This document shows positions 43,447 through 54,525 of a stretch of DNA of 64,000 nt, in pieces. Source of the DNA: an uncultured Bacteroides sp. (GTDB taxonomy: Bacteria; Bacteroidota; Bacteroidia; Cytophagales; Cyclobacteriaceae); the NCBI GenBank assembly GCA_902168185.1, contig CABHOV010000039.1:98482-162481 (forward strand). Direction: 5' to 3'. The number at the start of each line of letters is the position of its first letter. Within the stretch, counting starts at the first letter, position 1. The notes below the pieces were generated by a model. The model had not been told where the DNA came from and ran no database searches. It worked only from the letters and a program-made list of their open reading frames with translations. The position numbers were made by a program, and so were the translations under genes.

Positions 43447-45255
43447 ATGGACGTTAACAAGATCAGGAACATCGCGATTATTGCCCACGTAGACCACGGT
43501 AAGACCACTTTGGTGGATAAACTTCTTATGGCAGGTAAACTTTTTAAAGACCATGAGACCCCAGGTGAGCTGATCATGGACAGCAACGACCTGGAACGTG
43601 AGCGTGGTATCACTATTCTTGCCAAGAACGTATCCGTTCGTTACAAAGATTACAAGATCAACGTTATTGATACACCCGGTCACAGTGACTTTGGAGGAGA
43701 AGTAGAACGCGTACTCAACATGGCCGATGGCTGTTTGTTGTTGGTGGATGCGTTTGAAGGTCCAATGCCACAGACTCGCTTCGTATTACAGAAAGCGTTA
43801 CAACTTGGCTTAAAACCAATTCTGGTTATTAATAAAGTTGATAAACAAAACTGTACACCTGATGAAGTGCATGAACAGGTATTTGAACTTATGTTCGCCC
43901 TGGATGCTAACGAAGATCAGCTGAACTTCCCTACATTCTATGGTTCTGCCAAGAATGGCTGGATGAGTACAGATTGGAAAAATCCTACTGACAGCATTAC
44001 ACCATTATTGGAAGGTGTTATACAATATATACCTGAACCGAAAATTGATCACGGAACAACCCAGATGATGATTACATCACTGGAGTACTCTGCTTACATC
44101 GGTCGTGTGGCCATCGGACGTGTACAACGCGGAACAGTTAAGCCTGGCCAACAGATAGTGCTGGTAAAACGCGATGGAACAATCGTGAAAACCCGTATCA
44201 AAGAAGTTTACGTGTTCGAAGGATTTGAAAAGAAAAAAGTAGAAGAAGTAAATGCCGGTGAAATCTGTGCACTGGTAGGACTTGAAGGTTTTGACATCGG
44301 TGATACCGTTGCAGATCCAGAAAAGCCAGAAGCATTGAAAGCCATCGCCATTGATGAGCCAACAATGAGTATGCTCTTCACGATTAACAACTCGCCTTTT
44401 TATGCTAAGGAAGGAAAGTTTGTTACTTCCCGTCACATCAGAGAGCGTCTTGAAAAAGAATTGGAAAAGAACCTTGCCCTTCGATTGGGTGAAACTGGTT
44501 CAGCTGATAGTTTCATGGTATTCGGACGTGGTGTTCTTCACTTGTCTGTATTGATCGAAACTATGCGCCGCGAAGGATATGAACTTCAGATCGGTCAGCC
44601 GCAAGTAATCTTCCGTGAAATTGACGGTGTGAAATGCGAACCTGTTGAAGAATTAACAATCGACTTGCCAGAAGTTGTTGCCGGAAAGGCAATTGAAACA
44701 GTATCGATGCGTAAAGGTGAGATGCTGAATATGGAACCGAAAGCAGATCGTATGATTTTGAAATTCCTGATTCCTTCAAGAGGTATAATGGGATTGAGAA
44801 ATTACCTGTTGAACGTAACAGCTGGTGAAGCTGTGGTAACACACCGTTTCAAAGAATATCAACCATACAAAGGTGAAATTCCTGGTCGTATCAACGGATC
44901 GTTGATCGTAATGGAGCAAGGTGAAGCGATTGCTTACAGCTTGCACAACTTACAGGATCGCGGTAAATTCTTCATCAATCCAGGTGAAGCTGTTTACGAA
45001 GGTCAGGTAATTGGAGAACATAGCCGTAGTGGTGACTTGGTGATCAACGTTACTAAAACCAAGAAGCTTACCAACATGCGTGCTTCAGGTTCTGACGAGA
45101 AAATGAAAATCGCTCCTCCATTGAAACATACTTTGGAAGAAGCATTGGAATACATTCAGTCAGATGAGTATGTAGAAGTGACACCTAAATCTATTCGTTT
45201 ACGTAAGATCTATTTAAATGAGACAGATCGTAAACGCTTTGGAAAACAGTCATAA
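43447..45255 (+). CDS. typA: Ribosome-associated GTPase TypA/BipA
   Basis: A 602-residue translational GTPase of full family length. G motifs are [14 protein letters not shown] in switch I, DTPGH and NKVD. The EF-G-like domain 2, the alpha/beta domains and the TypA-specific C-terminal domain ([22 protein letters not shown]) follow. It is a soluble protein that binds ribosomes and is needed at low temperature or stress in other bacteria. Its codon use differs from neighbours: isoleucine is almost always ATC/ATT while ATA is frequent elsewhere in the window, consistent with high expression. A TPR protein gene starts 3 bp after its stop and is probably co-transcribed. Confidence 0.98.
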   Translation: MDVNKIRNIAIIAHVDHGKTTLVDKLLMAGKLFKDHETPGELIMDSNDLERERGITILAKNVSVRYKDYKINVIDTPGHSDFGGEVERVLNMADGCLLLVDAFEGPMPQTRFVLQKALQLGLKPILVINKVDKQNCTPDEVHEQVFELMFALDANEDQLNFPTFYGSAKNGWMSTDWKNPTDSITPLLEGVIQYIPEPKIDHGTTQMMITSLEYSAYIGRVAIGRVQRGTVKPGQQIVLVKRDGTIVKTRIKEVYVFEGFEKKKVEEVNAGEICALVGLEGFDIGDTVADPEKPEALKAIAIDEPTMSMLFTINNSPFYAKEGKFVTSRHIRERLEKELEKNLALRLGETGSADSFMVFGRGVLHLSVLIETMRREGYELQIGQPQVIFREIDGVKCEPVEELTIDLPEVVAGKAIETVSMRKGEMLNMEPKADRMILKFLIPSRGIMGLRNYLLNVTAGEAVVTHRFKEYQPYKGEIPGRINGSLIVMEQGEAIAYSLHNLQDRGKFFINPGEAVYEGQVIGEHSRSGDLVINVTKTKKLTNMRASGSDEKMKIAPPLKHTLEEALEYIQSDEYVEVTPKSIRLRKIYLNETDRKRFGKQS

Positions 45256-45258
45256 CGA

Positions 45259-46107
45259 ATGAGTAATAAAATATCTAGACTCATCACCATACTTCTGGTG
45301 ATGAGTTCTTTTTTTGTAGCAGGTCAAGGCAAAGCAAACGAGGCAGTAGCCTGGGAAACGTATGCCGATACACTCGTATCACAGGAGAAATTTGCTGATG
45401 CGATTAAGCTATATGATAAGATCATTGATAAATCGAAACTCAAGACAGATGAAGATTATCGCGTACTCTATAAGCGGGCTTACGCGTATTATGGTATGCA
45501 CGATTTTGAAAAATCGCTTCGTGATGTAAACCAGTACCTGGAACGTGTGCCGGATCAACAGGCTAAGTTACTACGTATATATATCAACCAGGAACTTGGT
45601 GATCATGCAGCGCAGCTTGCGGATCTAAATGAATTCATTGAACAAAGTCCTGGAAATCCTGAATTGATTCGCTGGAGAGCATCTATATTGATGGATGCAG
45701 GTGAATATAAAAAGGCTCAATCTGATCTTCGTACTTTACTGCAACAACAGCCGAACCCGGAAATAGAGTCATTCCTTGGACTAACGTACTACTATCAAAA
45801 TAATCCGGACAGTGCATTGATTGTATTCGATCGGGTCATCGCTCAACAACCATCCTTTATACAACCCTACCTCTATGCGGGATCGTTATGCCTTGAAGAA
45901 GGCGCGTATGCACTGTCGCTACAGTATATTAATAAAGGACTGAAGTATGAACCCGCCAATGCTACGCTGCTATTTTACAAAGGTGCAGCGCTTGTAGAGA
46001 TAGAGGGAAAGCAAGACGAAGGTTGCAGTTGTCTTAGAAAAGCCTTTAACGCAGGTTTTGATGACGCTGCTGATTACCTGAAAGAGTATTGCTACGGCGC
46101 GGACTAA
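45259..46107 (+). CDS. Exported tetratricopeptide-repeat protein
   Basis: A 282-residue TPR protein with a signal peptide (MSNKISRLITILLVMSSFFVAGQG). About six TPR units can be followed, e.g. AVAWETYADTLVSQEKFADA, YKRAYAYYGMHDFEKSLRD, FLGLTYYYQNNPDSALIVF and ALVEIEGKQDEGCSC. Predicted to be periplasmic and to mediate protein contacts; a precise role is unknown. It begins 3 bp after typA and ends 62 bp before a strong terminator that is embedded in an intergenic repeat. Confidence 0.85.
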   Translation: MSNKISRLITILLVMSSFFVAGQGKANEAVAWETYADTLVSQEKFADAIKLYDKIIDKSKLKTDEDYRVLYKRAYAYYGMHDFEKSLRDVNQYLERVPDQQAKLLRIYINQELGDHAAQLADLNEFIEQSPGNPELIRWRASILMDAGEYKKAQSDLRTLLQQQPNPEIESFLGLTYYYQNNPDSALIVFDRVIAQQPSFIQPYLYAGSLCLEEGAYALSLQYINKGLKYEPANATLLFYKGAALVEIEGKQDEGCSCLRKAFNAGFDDAADYLKEYCYGAD

Positions 46108-46139
46108 AGTGCTTGATAGCTATATATAGCTGGTTTTAT

Positions 46140-46280
46140 CTCCCGCAGACTTCGCAGATTAACGCAGAAAAATGCACCTATACAGGTGCATTTTCTTTGC
46201 ACAGCTTTCAAAGGTTAGGCGAAAAAATAAAATGCATTTAAAATCTGCGTCTATCTGCGAAGTCTGTGGGAGAATGTATT
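46140..46280. repeat. Intergenic repeat, left copy (inverted-repeat element)
   Basis: An inverted repeat with arms at 46140-46176 and 46233-46272, built from the phrase CTGCGAAGTCTG and neighbours. The right arm plus flank (46233-46280) is repeated at 47323-47369 with one single-base indel. The space between the arms holds a terminator. The element resembles the short 'TCTGCG' intergenic repeats common in Bacteroidota genomes. Confidence 0.8.
46169..46194 (+). terminator. Intrinsic terminator of the typA-TPR operon
   Basis: A perfect 11-bp stem (AAAATGCACCT with AGGTGCATTTT) has a 4-nt loop and is followed by CTTT, 62 bp after the TPR stop codon and inside the intergenic repeat. Confidence 0.85.
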
Positions 46281-46325
46281 AACATTTACATATAATTTGC
46301 CCTGATGTATAGTGTACTATATACT

Positions 46326-47276
46326 ATGAAAAAATTTATATTAATTGTTTCGTTTTTGTTATTGAGGGTATCTGTATACTCTCAGGAAACAAAATTAGTT
46401 GTAAAAGAAGGATTAAATGTTAGTGAAGAATACTACGTGCTTAAACATGATAAAAGGATTAAGCATGGTGCGTATGTAAAGTATCAGACAGTTAGTATCT
46501 CTGGAGTAAAGTTGATTGAATCCGGCCAGTACAAAAACAATCAAAAGGATGGTTTATGGGCATATTTTTACAGACTTTCATTGAAATCTGGTGGAAATAA
46601 CATTAAGGAAAGAGGACACTACGCCAACGGAAAGAAAAATGGCGTTTGGGTATATTATTACTTGGATACCATTCCCGATGCAACGAACGTGTTGCCATTT
46701 GGGAGCGAAAGAAAAAAGGATTCTATAGTTGTTGATATAGATCATGGCCAGCAAAAAGTAAGACTTGCAGGCTCATATTTAAATGACAAGAGAGTTGGTG
46801 AGTGGATATCCTTTGATAAGAATGGTAACGTTTATCAGCAATATAACTTCTCCAAAAGAAAGTTAATTCTGGATAGATCATTTAAGGATACTGTTGAATA
46901 TAGTATAAACAGGATGCCTTTATATATTGGAGGGCCTTCTTCTTTGACTAACTTTTTGAACGAAGAATTCGATGGTATAAAAGTTATTCCTAAAATAATT
47001 AAAGACTCAGCTTCAGCTATAGTTTCTTTTGTGATTGACAGTTATGGTCACGTGACAGATGCTAAAATTTACAAAAGTAATGGCCCAACGGTATTGGATA
47101 ATGAAGCGATAAGAGCAGTTGGCTTAACCGATATGTCTTGGATACCTGCTACATCTCAGACTGGTGAAATTTTGCAGTCAAACTATAAGATTCAATTTAC
47201 GGTTTTAAAATCGAGTGACCTGTTGTCACGGTCAGTGAAGAATGTTATAATAAAATTTAGGGCTGTTTTTGACTAA
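46326..47276 (+). CDS. Exported MORN-repeat protein with TonB C-terminal domain
   Basis: A 316-residue protein using the ATG at 46326 (MKKFILIVSFLLLRVSVYSQ, a signal peptide); an in-frame ATG at 46305 adds seven residues. The middle contains MORN-like 'toxin-antitoxin YwqK' strand repeats (SGQYKNNQKDGLWAYFY, GHYANGKKNGVWVYYY, GSYLNDKRVGEWISF). The C-terminal part (about 225-300) is TonB_C-like (SAIVSFVIDSYGHVTDAKIYKS). There is no membrane anchor beyond the signal peptide, so it is not a classical TonB. The gene is more AT-rich than its neighbours and is flanked by near-identical repeats, which suggests separate acquisition or mobility. Confidence 0.78.
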   Translation: MKKFILIVSFLLLRVSVYSQETKLVVKEGLNVSEEYYVLKHDKRIKHGAYVKYQTVSISGVKLIESGQYKNNQKDGLWAYFYRLSLKSGGNNIKERGHYANGKKNGVWVYYYLDTIPDATNVLPFGSERKKDSIVVDIDHGQQKVRLAGSYLNDKRVGEWISFDKNGNVYQQYNFSKRKLILDRSFKDTVEYSINRMPLYIGGPSSLTNFLNEEFDGIKVIPKIIKDSASAIVSFVIDSYGHVTDAKIYKSNGPTVLDNEAIRAVGLTDMSWIPATSQTGEILQSNYKIQFTVLKSSDLLSRSVKNVIIKFRAVFD

Positions 47277-47286
47277 CATTTTTATT

Positions 47287-47369
47287 GCCACAGATTTAGC
47301 CACGTAGACAGACGCAGAAAATTGCATTTAAATCTGCGTCTATCTGCGAAGTCTGTGGGAGAATGTATT
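47287..47369. repeat. Intergenic repeat, right copy
   Basis: The segment 47323-47369 is identical to 46233-46280 except for one A missing in a short A run. The preceding arm (47287-47320) is a degenerate inverted partner containing GACGCAGAAAATTGCA. Together the two copies bracket the MORN/TonB gene in direct orientation, 1.09 kb apart. Confidence 0.8.
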
Positions 47370-47380
47370 TAATCGAGCGA

Positions 47381-50300
47381 CTACATATTCCTTCTATACT
47401 GCCCACCCACTTCAAATAACGCTTTGGTAATCTGCCCAAGTGAGCAAACCTTTGTAGCTTCCATGAGCTCTTCAAATATATTCTTGTTTTGAATGGCAGC
47501 TTGTTGCACGCGCTCCAATGCTTGCGAAGACTTTGTATGCTGGAATGACTGCAATGTGCGCAGCATCTTAATCTGATACTCCTTCTCTTCCGTAGTAGCA
47601 CGAATTACTTCCTGCGGAATTATAGTAGGCGACCCTTTTGAGCTTAGAAATGTATTCACGCCAATGATCGGATATTCGCCTGTATGCTTTAGTGTTTCAT
47701 AATATAGACTCTCCTCCTGGATCTTGCCGCGTTGGTACATCGTTTCCATTGCTCCCAGCACACCACCACGTTCTGTGATCCGATCAAACTCGGTAAGTAC
47801 AGCTTCTTCGACAAGGTCTGTTAGTTCTTCTATAATGAAGGATCCCTGCAAAGGATTTTCATTCTTTGCTAATCCTAATTCTTTATTGATGATGAGTTGT
47901 ATCGCCATCGCCCTGCGTACACTTTCTTCTGTTGGTGTAGTGATGGCTTCATCATAAGCATTTGTATGTAGCGAGTTGCAGTTATCGTAAATTGCATAGA
48001 GCGCCTGCAGCGTAGTACGGATGTCATTGAAATCTATTTCCTGTGCATGCAATGAGCGTCCCGAAGTCTGTATATGATACTTCAACATCTGCGAGCGCGC
48101 ATTCGCACCGTATTTATTCTTCATAGCCTTCGCCCACAACCTTCGGGCTACACGGCCGATCACGGCATATTCCGGATCTATACCATTGCTGAAGAAGAAC
48201 GAAAGATTAGGAGCGAAATCGTTGATGTTCATTCCACGGCTTAGGTAATACTCCACGTATGTGAAACCATTCGCCAGCGTAAATGCTAATTGTGTGATCG
48301 GGTTTGCGCCCGCTTCTGCAATGTGATAGCCAGATATAGATACCGAATAGAAATTACGCACATTTTGATCGATGAAATATTGTTGTACATCTCCCATGAG
48401 ACGTAACGCAAATTCAGTGGAGAATATACATGTGTTCTGTGCCTGGTCTTCTTTCAGTATATCTGCCTGTACAGTGCCTCGTACTTGTGATAGCGTGTCT
48501 GCTTTGATTTTAGTATATACTTCCGTTGGCAAAACCTGGTCGCCTGTAACGCCAAGCAACATCAAACCTAATCCATCGTTGCCCTTCGGTAAGGGTCCTT
48601 GGTAGGCAGGGTGTTCACCTTCGTGGCCTTTGTAAATTTCAAGGATCGTATTCTTTACCTCTTCCTCCAGACCATTTTTCTTAATATATATTTCGCACTG
48701 CTGATCAATCGCTGCGTTCATGAAATAGCCCAGCAACATCGGAGCCGGACCGTTGATTGTCATGGAAACAGATGTCTTCGGATCAGCAAGGTTAAAACCA
48801 CTATATAATTTTTTGGCATCATCGAGACAACAGATACTTACTCCGGAGTTCCCAATCTTGCCATATATATCCGGACGATAATCAGGATCGTTACCATAAA
48901 GAGTAACCGAATCGAATGCGGTCGATAAACGTTTTGCAGGCATAGCCATGCTTACATAATGAAATCTCCGGTTCGTTCTTTCCGGCCCGCCTTCACCAGC
49001 AAACATACGGGTAGGGTCTTCACCTTCACGTTTAAAGGGATATATACCTGCCGTATAGGGAAACTCTCCCGGTACATTCTCCTGTAAACTCCATTGTAAC
49101 AATTCGCCCCACGCTTCGTATTTCGGAAGCGATACCTTTGGGATTTGCAAATGAGAAAGAGATTCTGAATGCGTTTGTATACCAATCTCCTTATCCCGCA
49201 CCTTGAATTTGAAAAGTGGCTCTCTATACTGCTGCACCTTTTGTTTCCACTCATCAATTAATTTATAGTTCTTCGGATCAAGTTCAAGCTTCAATTTTTC
49301 ATATTGCTCTTGAAGCCCTTTAATGATGCGATCTTTATCATCCAACGATGATTGTTGAAGTGTTTGAATCGATAATGTTATAGCATATAGTTTCTGCGCT
49401 ATACCAGCCTGCTCCTTTACCCAGCTATCAAAACTACGGTTGCTCTCAGAGATTTCGCTTAGATAACGTGTCCGGTGTGGAGGAATCACAAAGATCTTCT
49501 CCGACATTTCCCGGGTAATTTCAAAAGTAGATTTCAAAGAAGCGCCTGTCTTTGCTACAATGGTATCAAGTATATGTTTATAGAGTTGATTTGTACCTGG
49601 ATCATTAAACTGCGAAGCAATGGTGCCGAACACCGGCATGTCTTCCACCTTACTGTTCCACAGTTGATGATTCCTCTGGTATTGTTTCTTTACATCGCGT
49701 AATGCGTCCAATGCGCCACGCTTGTCGAATTTGTTCAAAGCAATAACATCAGCAAAGTCGAGCATATCGATTTTCTCAAGCTGTGTCGCAGCACCGTACT
49801 CAGGAGTCATTACATATAGTGATGCGTCACTATGGTCAAGAATCTCCGTGTCACTTTGCCCTATACCCGAAGTCTCAAGAATGATCAGATCATACCCGGC
49901 AGCCTTCAGTACTTGTATAGCTTCCTTGACATAAGCAGAAAGCGCAAGATTACTTTGTCGCGTAGCCAGTGAGCGCATGAACACCCGTGAATTATTAATC
50001 GCATTCATTCGGATGCGATCACCGAGTAAAGCACCTCCGGTTTTTCGCTTGGAAGGATCAACGGAAACTATACCTATAGTCTTGTCTTTAAAATCAATCA
50101 GGAATCTTCTTACCAGCTCGTCCACCATGGAAGATTTACCAGCTCCACCTGTACCAGTTATACCGAGGATTGGAGCTTTTGATTCAGACGCTTTTTTCTT
50201 GACCTGCTCAAAAACATCCTTATGCTTGTCATAATAATTTTCAGCTGCAGAAATAAGCTGTGCTATAGGGAGATGGTTTTTTGTATTGAGCTGTGCTATA

Positions 50301-50818
50301 TCTTGAATTACTTCTAGACCGGTAGGATAATCACTTTGCTCCACCAGGTCGTTGATCATTCCCTGCAAACCCAGTGCACGTCCATCATCCGGAGAGTATA
50401 TCCGTGTGATACCATGCTCCATCAATTCTTTTATTTCGTCAGGAAGAATTACACCACCACCGCCACCGAAGATTTTGATATGGCCTGCACCTTTTTCAAC
50501 GAGCAGATCATGCATATACTTGAAGTATTCATTGTGCCCACCCTGATAGCTCGTCATCGCTATAGCTTGAGCATCTTCTTGTATAGCAGTGTTCACTACT
50601 TCTTCAACACTGCGGTCGTGACCCAGGTGAATTACTTCACAACCTGTGGCCTGTATAATTCTGCGCATGATGTTAATGGCAGCATCATGTCCATCAAATA
50701 AACTGGCAGCTGTTACAATCCTCACTTTGTTCTTGGGCCGATATGGCTCGGGTGCAACATGTCCGCTTAGGGACGGTTTGTGATCGGTTTTAGAAGATGA
50801 AATTGTCTCCGTACTCAT
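47381..50818 (-). CDS. icmF: Fused isobutyryl-CoA mutase (IcmF-type, cobalamin-dependent)
   Basis: A cytoplasmic 1145-residue fusion. The N-terminal B12-binding domain (about 28-160) has FDGHDAA with the cobalt-ligand histidine, followed by [14 protein letters not shown] MeaB-like G-protein chaperone (about 180-470) has the P-loop GTGGAGKSS and NKFD. The C-terminal acyl-CoA mutase barrel (about 550-1140) includes [20 protein letters not shown]. This order is that of IcmF, which interconverts isobutyryl- and n-butyryl-CoA (pivalyl/isovaleryl-CoA in some members); MeaB is needed to protect or load cobalamin. ATG at 50818 is preferred over TTG at 50824. It is monocistronic, with a TATTTTTG promoter box upstream. 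Confidence 0.95.
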   Translation of the reverse strand: MSTETISSSKTDHKPSLSGHVAPEPYRPKNKVRIVTAASLFDGHDAAINIMRRIIQATGCEVIHLGHDRSVEEVVNTAIQEDAQAIAMTSYQGGHNEYFKYMHDLLVEKGAGHIKIFGGGGGVILPDEIKELMEHGITRIYSPDDGRALGLQGMINDLVEQSDYPTGLEVIQDIAQLNTKNHLPIAQLISAAENYYDKHKDVFEQVKKKASESKAPILGITGTGGAGKSSMVDELVRRFLIDFKDKTIGIVSVDPSKRKTGGALLGDRIRMNAINNSRVFMRSLATRQSNLALSAYVKEAIQVLKAAGYDLIILETSGIGQSDTEILDHSDASLYVMTPEYGAATQLEKIDMLDFADVIALNKFDKRGALDALRDVKKQYQRNHQLWNSKVEDMPVFGTIASQFNDPGTNQLYKHILDTIVAKTGASLKSTFEITREMSEKIFVIPPHRTRYLSEISESNRSFDSWVKEQAGIAQKLYAITLSIQTLQQSSLDDKDRIIKGLQEQYEKLKLELDPKNYKLIDEWKQKVQQYREPLFKFKVRDKEIGIQTHSESLSHLQIPKVSLPKYEAWGELLQWSLQENVPGEFPYTAGIYPFKREGEDPTRMFAGEGGPERTNRRFHYVSMAMPAKRLSTAFDSVTLYGNDPDYRPDIYGKIGNSGVSICCLDDAKKLYSGFNLADPKTSVSMTINGPAPMLLGYFMNAAIDQQCEIYIKKNGLEEEVKNTILEIYKGHEGEHPAYQGPLPKGNDGLGLMLLGVTGDQVLPTEVYTKIKADTLSQVRGTVQADILKEDQAQNTCIFSTEFALRLMGDVQQYFIDQNVRNFYSVSISGYHIAEAGANPITQLAFTLANGFTYVEYYLSRGMNINDFAPNLSFFFSNGIDPEYAVIGRVARRLWAKAMKNKYGANARSQMLKYHIQTSGRSLHAQEIDFNDIRTTLQALYAIYDNCNSLHTNAYDEAITTPTEESVRRAMAIQLIINKELGLAKNENPLQGSFIIEELTDLVEEAVLTEFDRITERGGVLGAMETMYQRGKIQEESLYYETLKHTGEYPIIGVNTFLSSKGSPTIIPQEVIRATTEEKEYQIKMLRTLQSFQHTKSSQALERVQQAAIQNKNIFEELMEATKVCSLGQITKALFEVGGQYRRNM

Positions 50819-50838
50819 TTGCAATGGAATTCAATTGC

Positions 50839-50846
50839 CAAAAATA
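50839..50846 (-). promoter_or_regulatory. Bacteroidota -7 box of icmF
   Basis: On the minus strand TATTTTTG matches TAnnTTTG, 20 bp upstream of the icmF ATG. The -33 position reads TTAG rather than TTTG. No cobalamin riboswitch features are visible between promoter and gene. Confidence 0.45.
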
Positions 50847-51052
50847 CACAGAAGCGCGATAATCCCTAACAGTTATTAGGAGAACCTTGACTGGTTCGTT
50901 TCTTGTAACCATTGTGTATTCTTTAAGTATTCTTACAATACGTGGGACGGGAGGGAGTAGGTGCTAAGGAAGACAAGAATACCAAGGCCACGTGCAACTT
51001 TAAATGTAAAAGCTTCATCTGATCATTATATTCTTCCAACAACCCAACCCGT

Positions 51053-53485
51053 ATGTTTAAAAATTATCTCACGCTTGCCATCCGTAATCTTCTGAAACGG
51101 AAACTGTACTCGTTCATTAACATCGCTGGTCTTGCTATAGGCGTAGCGGTTTGCCTGGTCATTTTAAAGTATGTTGACTTTGAACTGAGCTATGATAATT
51201 ATCACAACAACGCTTCAAATGTATACCGTACGGTAACGGCAACCTATACGAATGGTGAACACCGTGGTGCCGGACCACTCTCGGGCTATGCGCAGGGGCC
51301 GTTGCTGGTAGCAGATATTCCGGAAGTGAAAACATATGTACGAACACACCCTATGTATGGAGGAGCAGTGGTAAGTAATACGAAAGGTGCGGTTGAACCT
51401 TTAACGTTTCACGAAGAGAATATACAGTTTGTTGATTCAACGTTCTTTGATGTGTTTACATATAACGCATTGTCGGGTAACCTCACTACTGCGCTGGACA
51501 AGCCAAATTCCATAGTGGTGACGAAAACCATGGCAAAAAAATATTTTAATACGGAAGATATAGTGGGTAAACCCCTGACTATATCCGGAGGATGGGCTGA
51601 TGGTGATTATGAAGTTACTGCGGTGATTGATGACGTGCCGGACAACTCTCATTTTACGTTTGATTTTCTTTTGTCTTTTCAGAACATCATGCAGAACGGA
51701 CAATATAAAAACGACAACGGCTGGGGCTGGTATAATTTTGTGACGTATGTTGAGCTGCAACCTCATGCTGATCCCAAAGAAGTTGAAAAGAAGTTGCCTG
51801 CCTTTATAGAAAAGTATCAAGGTAAAGATCTCGCTCAATCAAACAGTAAGCAGGTGCTCACCTTCCAACCGATTCGTGATATACATTTAACGCCTGGCTT
51901 CAACAATGAATCGAGTGCCACCATGAGTGTTAACTCGATCTATTTCTTTATCATCATCTCTATATTTATACTGGCTATTGCCTGGGTAAATTATATTAAT
52001 CTTTCAACAGCTCGCGCTATAGAACGCGCACGCGAAGTAGGTATTAAGAAAGCGATTGGTGCTTTTCGTACACAATTGATATCGCAGTTTATTTTTGAAT
52101 CTGTATTGGTAAATTTTATAGGCATCGTACTGGCGGTGTTGCTATCTATACTATTACTGCCAGTATTAGGTGGTATAGTAGATAAAAATTTGGTATTTGA
52201 TTTCACCGATGGCCGTCTGTGGGGAGTGCTATTGTCATTGTTTGTAGTAGGTTCATTGGTGTCAGGAGCGTATCCTGCTTTTGTACTTTCATCCTTTAAT
52301 ACCACGGCCGTGCTAAAGGGCGGAGCCGATAAAGTTACCGGCGGTTTCTCGTTGCGTAAAGTATTAGTCGTATTTCAATTTGTTGCTTCGCTGATATTGA
52401 TTGCAGGTACATTTGCTATATACCGCCAGCTTGTATTTATGCGCAGTCAGGATAAAGGCTTCAACATGGAACAGATGCTCATCTTTAATGGTCCGAGCGT
52501 GATAACAAATCAGGAAACAGTGGAAGAAAAACTCATTACGCTTAAAAATGAAATCAAGAAAATAGCATCCGTAGAAAATGTAGCAACATCAGCATCTATA
52601 CCGGGTGGCGGTTTCAATTGGGGAACGGGCATGCGCAAAGATGGCAGTGAACAAAGCGAAAGTAAAAGCGGAAATGTGGCGTGGGTTGATCCGGATTTCC
52701 TGGCAACGTATGGTATGGAGCTGGTATCGGGAAGAGCATGGGATGCAAATCGCGAATCTGATAAAGGAGCGATGCTGGTAAACGAAGCTGCATTAAAAGC
52801 GTTTGGCTTGGGCGATGCACGACAAGCCCTGGAAGAACGTATCATTCTTGGCGATGACACTGTTGATATCATTGGCGTATTGAAGAACTATCATTGGAAT
52901 TCTCTCAAGAGCGAGCATATACCTATACTATTGGCATCGGATAAAGTATCACGAAGAAATTATTCTGTAAGACTATCTGGCAATATACAGGAGTCTATAA
53001 AACAGATTGAAGCAAAGTATAAAGAAGTGTTCCCCGGTAATCCGTTCGACTATTATTTTCTTGATGATTTCTTTGATAAACAATATAAAGATGACCAGCA
53101 GTTCGGAAAAATATTTAGCTTGTTTGCAGGCCTTGCTATAGTTATTGCGTGTCTTGGTTTATGGGGACTGGCCAGCTTCACTACAACGCAGAAGCTCCGC
53201 GAAATCAGCATTCGTAAAGTATTAGGCGCGTCTACTTCAAGTATTATGTCGTTGCTTTCAAGTCAGTTTATGAAGCTCGTGTTCATCGCTGCAATTATAG
53301 CGATACCCATTACCTGGTATGGTATAGATCGCTGGCTTGACAGCTTTGCTTTTCATATCGACATCACTTGGGATCTTTTTGTAGTACCGGGAGTTATACT
53401 TGCGATCATTGCACTAGCCACCGTCAGTGTTCATATCTTTAGAGGAGCAGGCGCGAATCCCGCGAAGGTGTTGCGTTCAGAATAG
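51053..53485 (+). CDS. MacB/FtsX-family ABC transporter permease
   Basis: An 810-residue inner-membrane protein with the duplicated FtsX plan common in Bacteroidota. It has an N-terminal helix (about 20-42) after MFKNYLTLAIRNLLKRKLYS, a MacB-type periplasmic domain, three helices (about 290-440) with RAIERAREVGIKKAIGA, a second periplasmic domain, and a final three-helix FtsX unit with REISIRKVLGAS. No ATPase gene is adjacent, so it must pair with one encoded elsewhere. Substrate unknown; members are implicated in lipoprotein or antibiotic export and in envelope signalling. It is convergent with eutC, with a shared hairpin between them. Confidence 0.9.
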   Translation: MFKNYLTLAIRNLLKRKLYSFINIAGLAIGVAVCLVILKYVDFELSYDNYHNNASNVYRTVTATYTNGEHRGAGPLSGYAQGPLLVADIPEVKTYVRTHPMYGGAVVSNTKGAVEPLTFHEENIQFVDSTFFDVFTYNALSGNLTTALDKPNSIVVTKTMAKKYFNTEDIVGKPLTISGGWADGDYEVTAVIDDVPDNSHFTFDFLLSFQNIMQNGQYKNDNGWGWYNFVTYVELQPHADPKEVEKKLPAFIEKYQGKDLAQSNSKQVLTFQPIRDIHLTPGFNNESSATMSVNSIYFFIIISIFILAIAWVNYINLSTARAIERAREVGIKKAIGAFRTQLISQFIFESVLVNFIGIVLAVLLSILLLPVLGGIVDKNLVFDFTDGRLWGVLLSLFVVGSLVSGAYPAFVLSSFNTTAVLKGGADKVTGGFSLRKVLVVFQFVASLILIAGTFAIYRQLVFMRSQDKGFNMEQMLIFNGPSVITNQETVEEKLITLKNEIKKIASVENVATSASIPGGGFNWGTGMRKDGSEQSESKSGNVAWVDPDFLATYGMELVSGRAWDANRESDKGAMLVNEAALKAFGLGDARQALEERIILGDDTVDIIGVLKNYHWNSLKSEHIPILLASDKVSRRNYSVRLSGNIQESIKQIEAKYKEVFPGNPFDYYFLDDFFDKQYKDDQQFGKIFSLFAGLAIVIACLGLWGLASFTTTQKLREISIRKVLGASTSSIMSLLSSQFMKLVFIAAIIAIPITWYGIDRWLDSFAFHIDITWDLFVVPGVILAIIALATVSVHIFRGAGANPAKVLRSE

Positions 53486-53490
53486 TTGTA

Positions 53491-53531
53491 GCCGCTAGCT
53501 TCAGCTTATACTATAGCCTGAAGCTAGTGGC
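53491..53531. terminator. Hairpin between the FtsX-type permease gene and eutC
   Basis: GCCGCTAGCTTCAG pairs with CTGAAGCTAGTGGC (one G-T pair) around a 13-nt loop, followed by CTTTT on the plus strand. It overlaps the eutC stop codon at 53524. Confidence 0.8.
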
Positions 53532-54291
53532 CTTTTAACAAGTTACTATTGTCCTTCAACGCTACTCCCGATAGCTTAAGACGAAGTGCTTCTTGTATGA
53601 GGTAAAATATTTTGGTGGCAGCATCAGTATATATCAGTCCTTCCGGACGGATGTTGCTGATGCAGTTACGTGATTCATCAGTAAGTCCTACGCGTGGCGC
53701 ATAGGTTATATAAGCACCCATGCTATCCGGAGAGCTTAGTCCCGGACGTTCACCAATCAGGATTACTACGAGTTTTGCATTCAGTAATGATCCGATTTCA
53801 TCGCCAATGGCTACGCGCCCTTGTTCGACAAGTGAGATTGGAGCCAATGCTATATTTGATTCTTTTAATGCCTGGATAACATTTTTTAAAACGGGTATAG
53901 CGTGCAGGTTAATGGCCTCTGCTGATAACCCATCTGCCAGCACGAAAGCAACATCGGCAGGTTTATGATCGGTAGCTTGTAATAGCGATGCTGAGGAGAC
54001 TCCAAGTCTTCTGCCACGGTCGGGCCGTTTTAGATATTCTTCCCGGTTAACCACTTCGCTCTTTAGGTGGTATATAGGTACCGCAAAAGATTCGAGCGCT
54101 GCATGCAATGCTGCTATATCTAACAAAGAGTATACAGCATCACGGGCATGCGCATGCGCCAACTTAAATTTCAAGGCTTCTTGCAAAGGAACAGATACAC
54201 CGCTTCTGCCGAGCGCAATTCTAGCTGCAGTGAAAGACTTGAGTGATCCCCAAGGATCTGTTGCTATAATAGTTTTCTTTTCAGGAGTCAT
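53524..54291 (-). CDS. eutC: Ethanolamine ammonia-lyase light chain
   Basis: The small subunit of the adenosylcobalamin-dependent ethanolamine ammonia-lyase, which converts ethanolamine to acetaldehyde and ammonia with EutB. The ATG at 54291 (MTPEKKTIIATDPWGSLKSF) gives 255 residues, the usual EutC length; the open frame extends upstream to 54525 but that part is not EutC-like. Typical segments are FTAARIALGRSG, ALKFKLAHAHARDAV, VFVLADGLSA-like AFVLADGLSAEAIN and LIGERPGLSSPDSMGAYITY. It is on the same strand as eutB and the permease gene but separated from eutB by two opposite-strand genes, so it needs its own promoter. Confidence 0.93.
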   Translation of the reverse strand: MTPEKKTIIATDPWGSLKSFTAARIALGRSGVSVPLQEALKFKLAHAHARDAVYSLLDIAALHAALESFAVPIYHLKSEVVNREEYLKRPDRGRRLGVSSASLLQATDHKPADVAFVLADGLSAEAINLHAIPVLKNVIQALKESNIALAPISLVEQGRVAIGDEIGSLLNAKLVVILIGERPGLSSPDSMGAYITYAPRVGLTDESRNCISNIRPEGLIYTDAATKIFYLIQEALRLKLSGVALKDNSNLLKGH

Positions 54292-54525
54292 GCCGGTACA
54301 GGTAAAGATAATAGGAGGGATGGTATATTTATCGAATTCATTCACTAAAAACGAGAAATCAACCGTAATTGAATAATCCGTTGTTTGCCGTAAAGAATAA
54401 TTTGTATAAGATATAGTGTTGTGTATATTTAGATAAACTAACATCAAATAAACCTGAATCAGCAAAGCTTGTCGAAGAACTGAGTACAAATCGAGATTCT
54501 GATTTAACTGTTGCTGCGTAATCAC

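Noticed and set aside
53524..54525. 333-residue version of eutC using an upstream start
   Set aside because: The extra 78 residues are not EutC-like, and the start at 54291 gives the normal family length.
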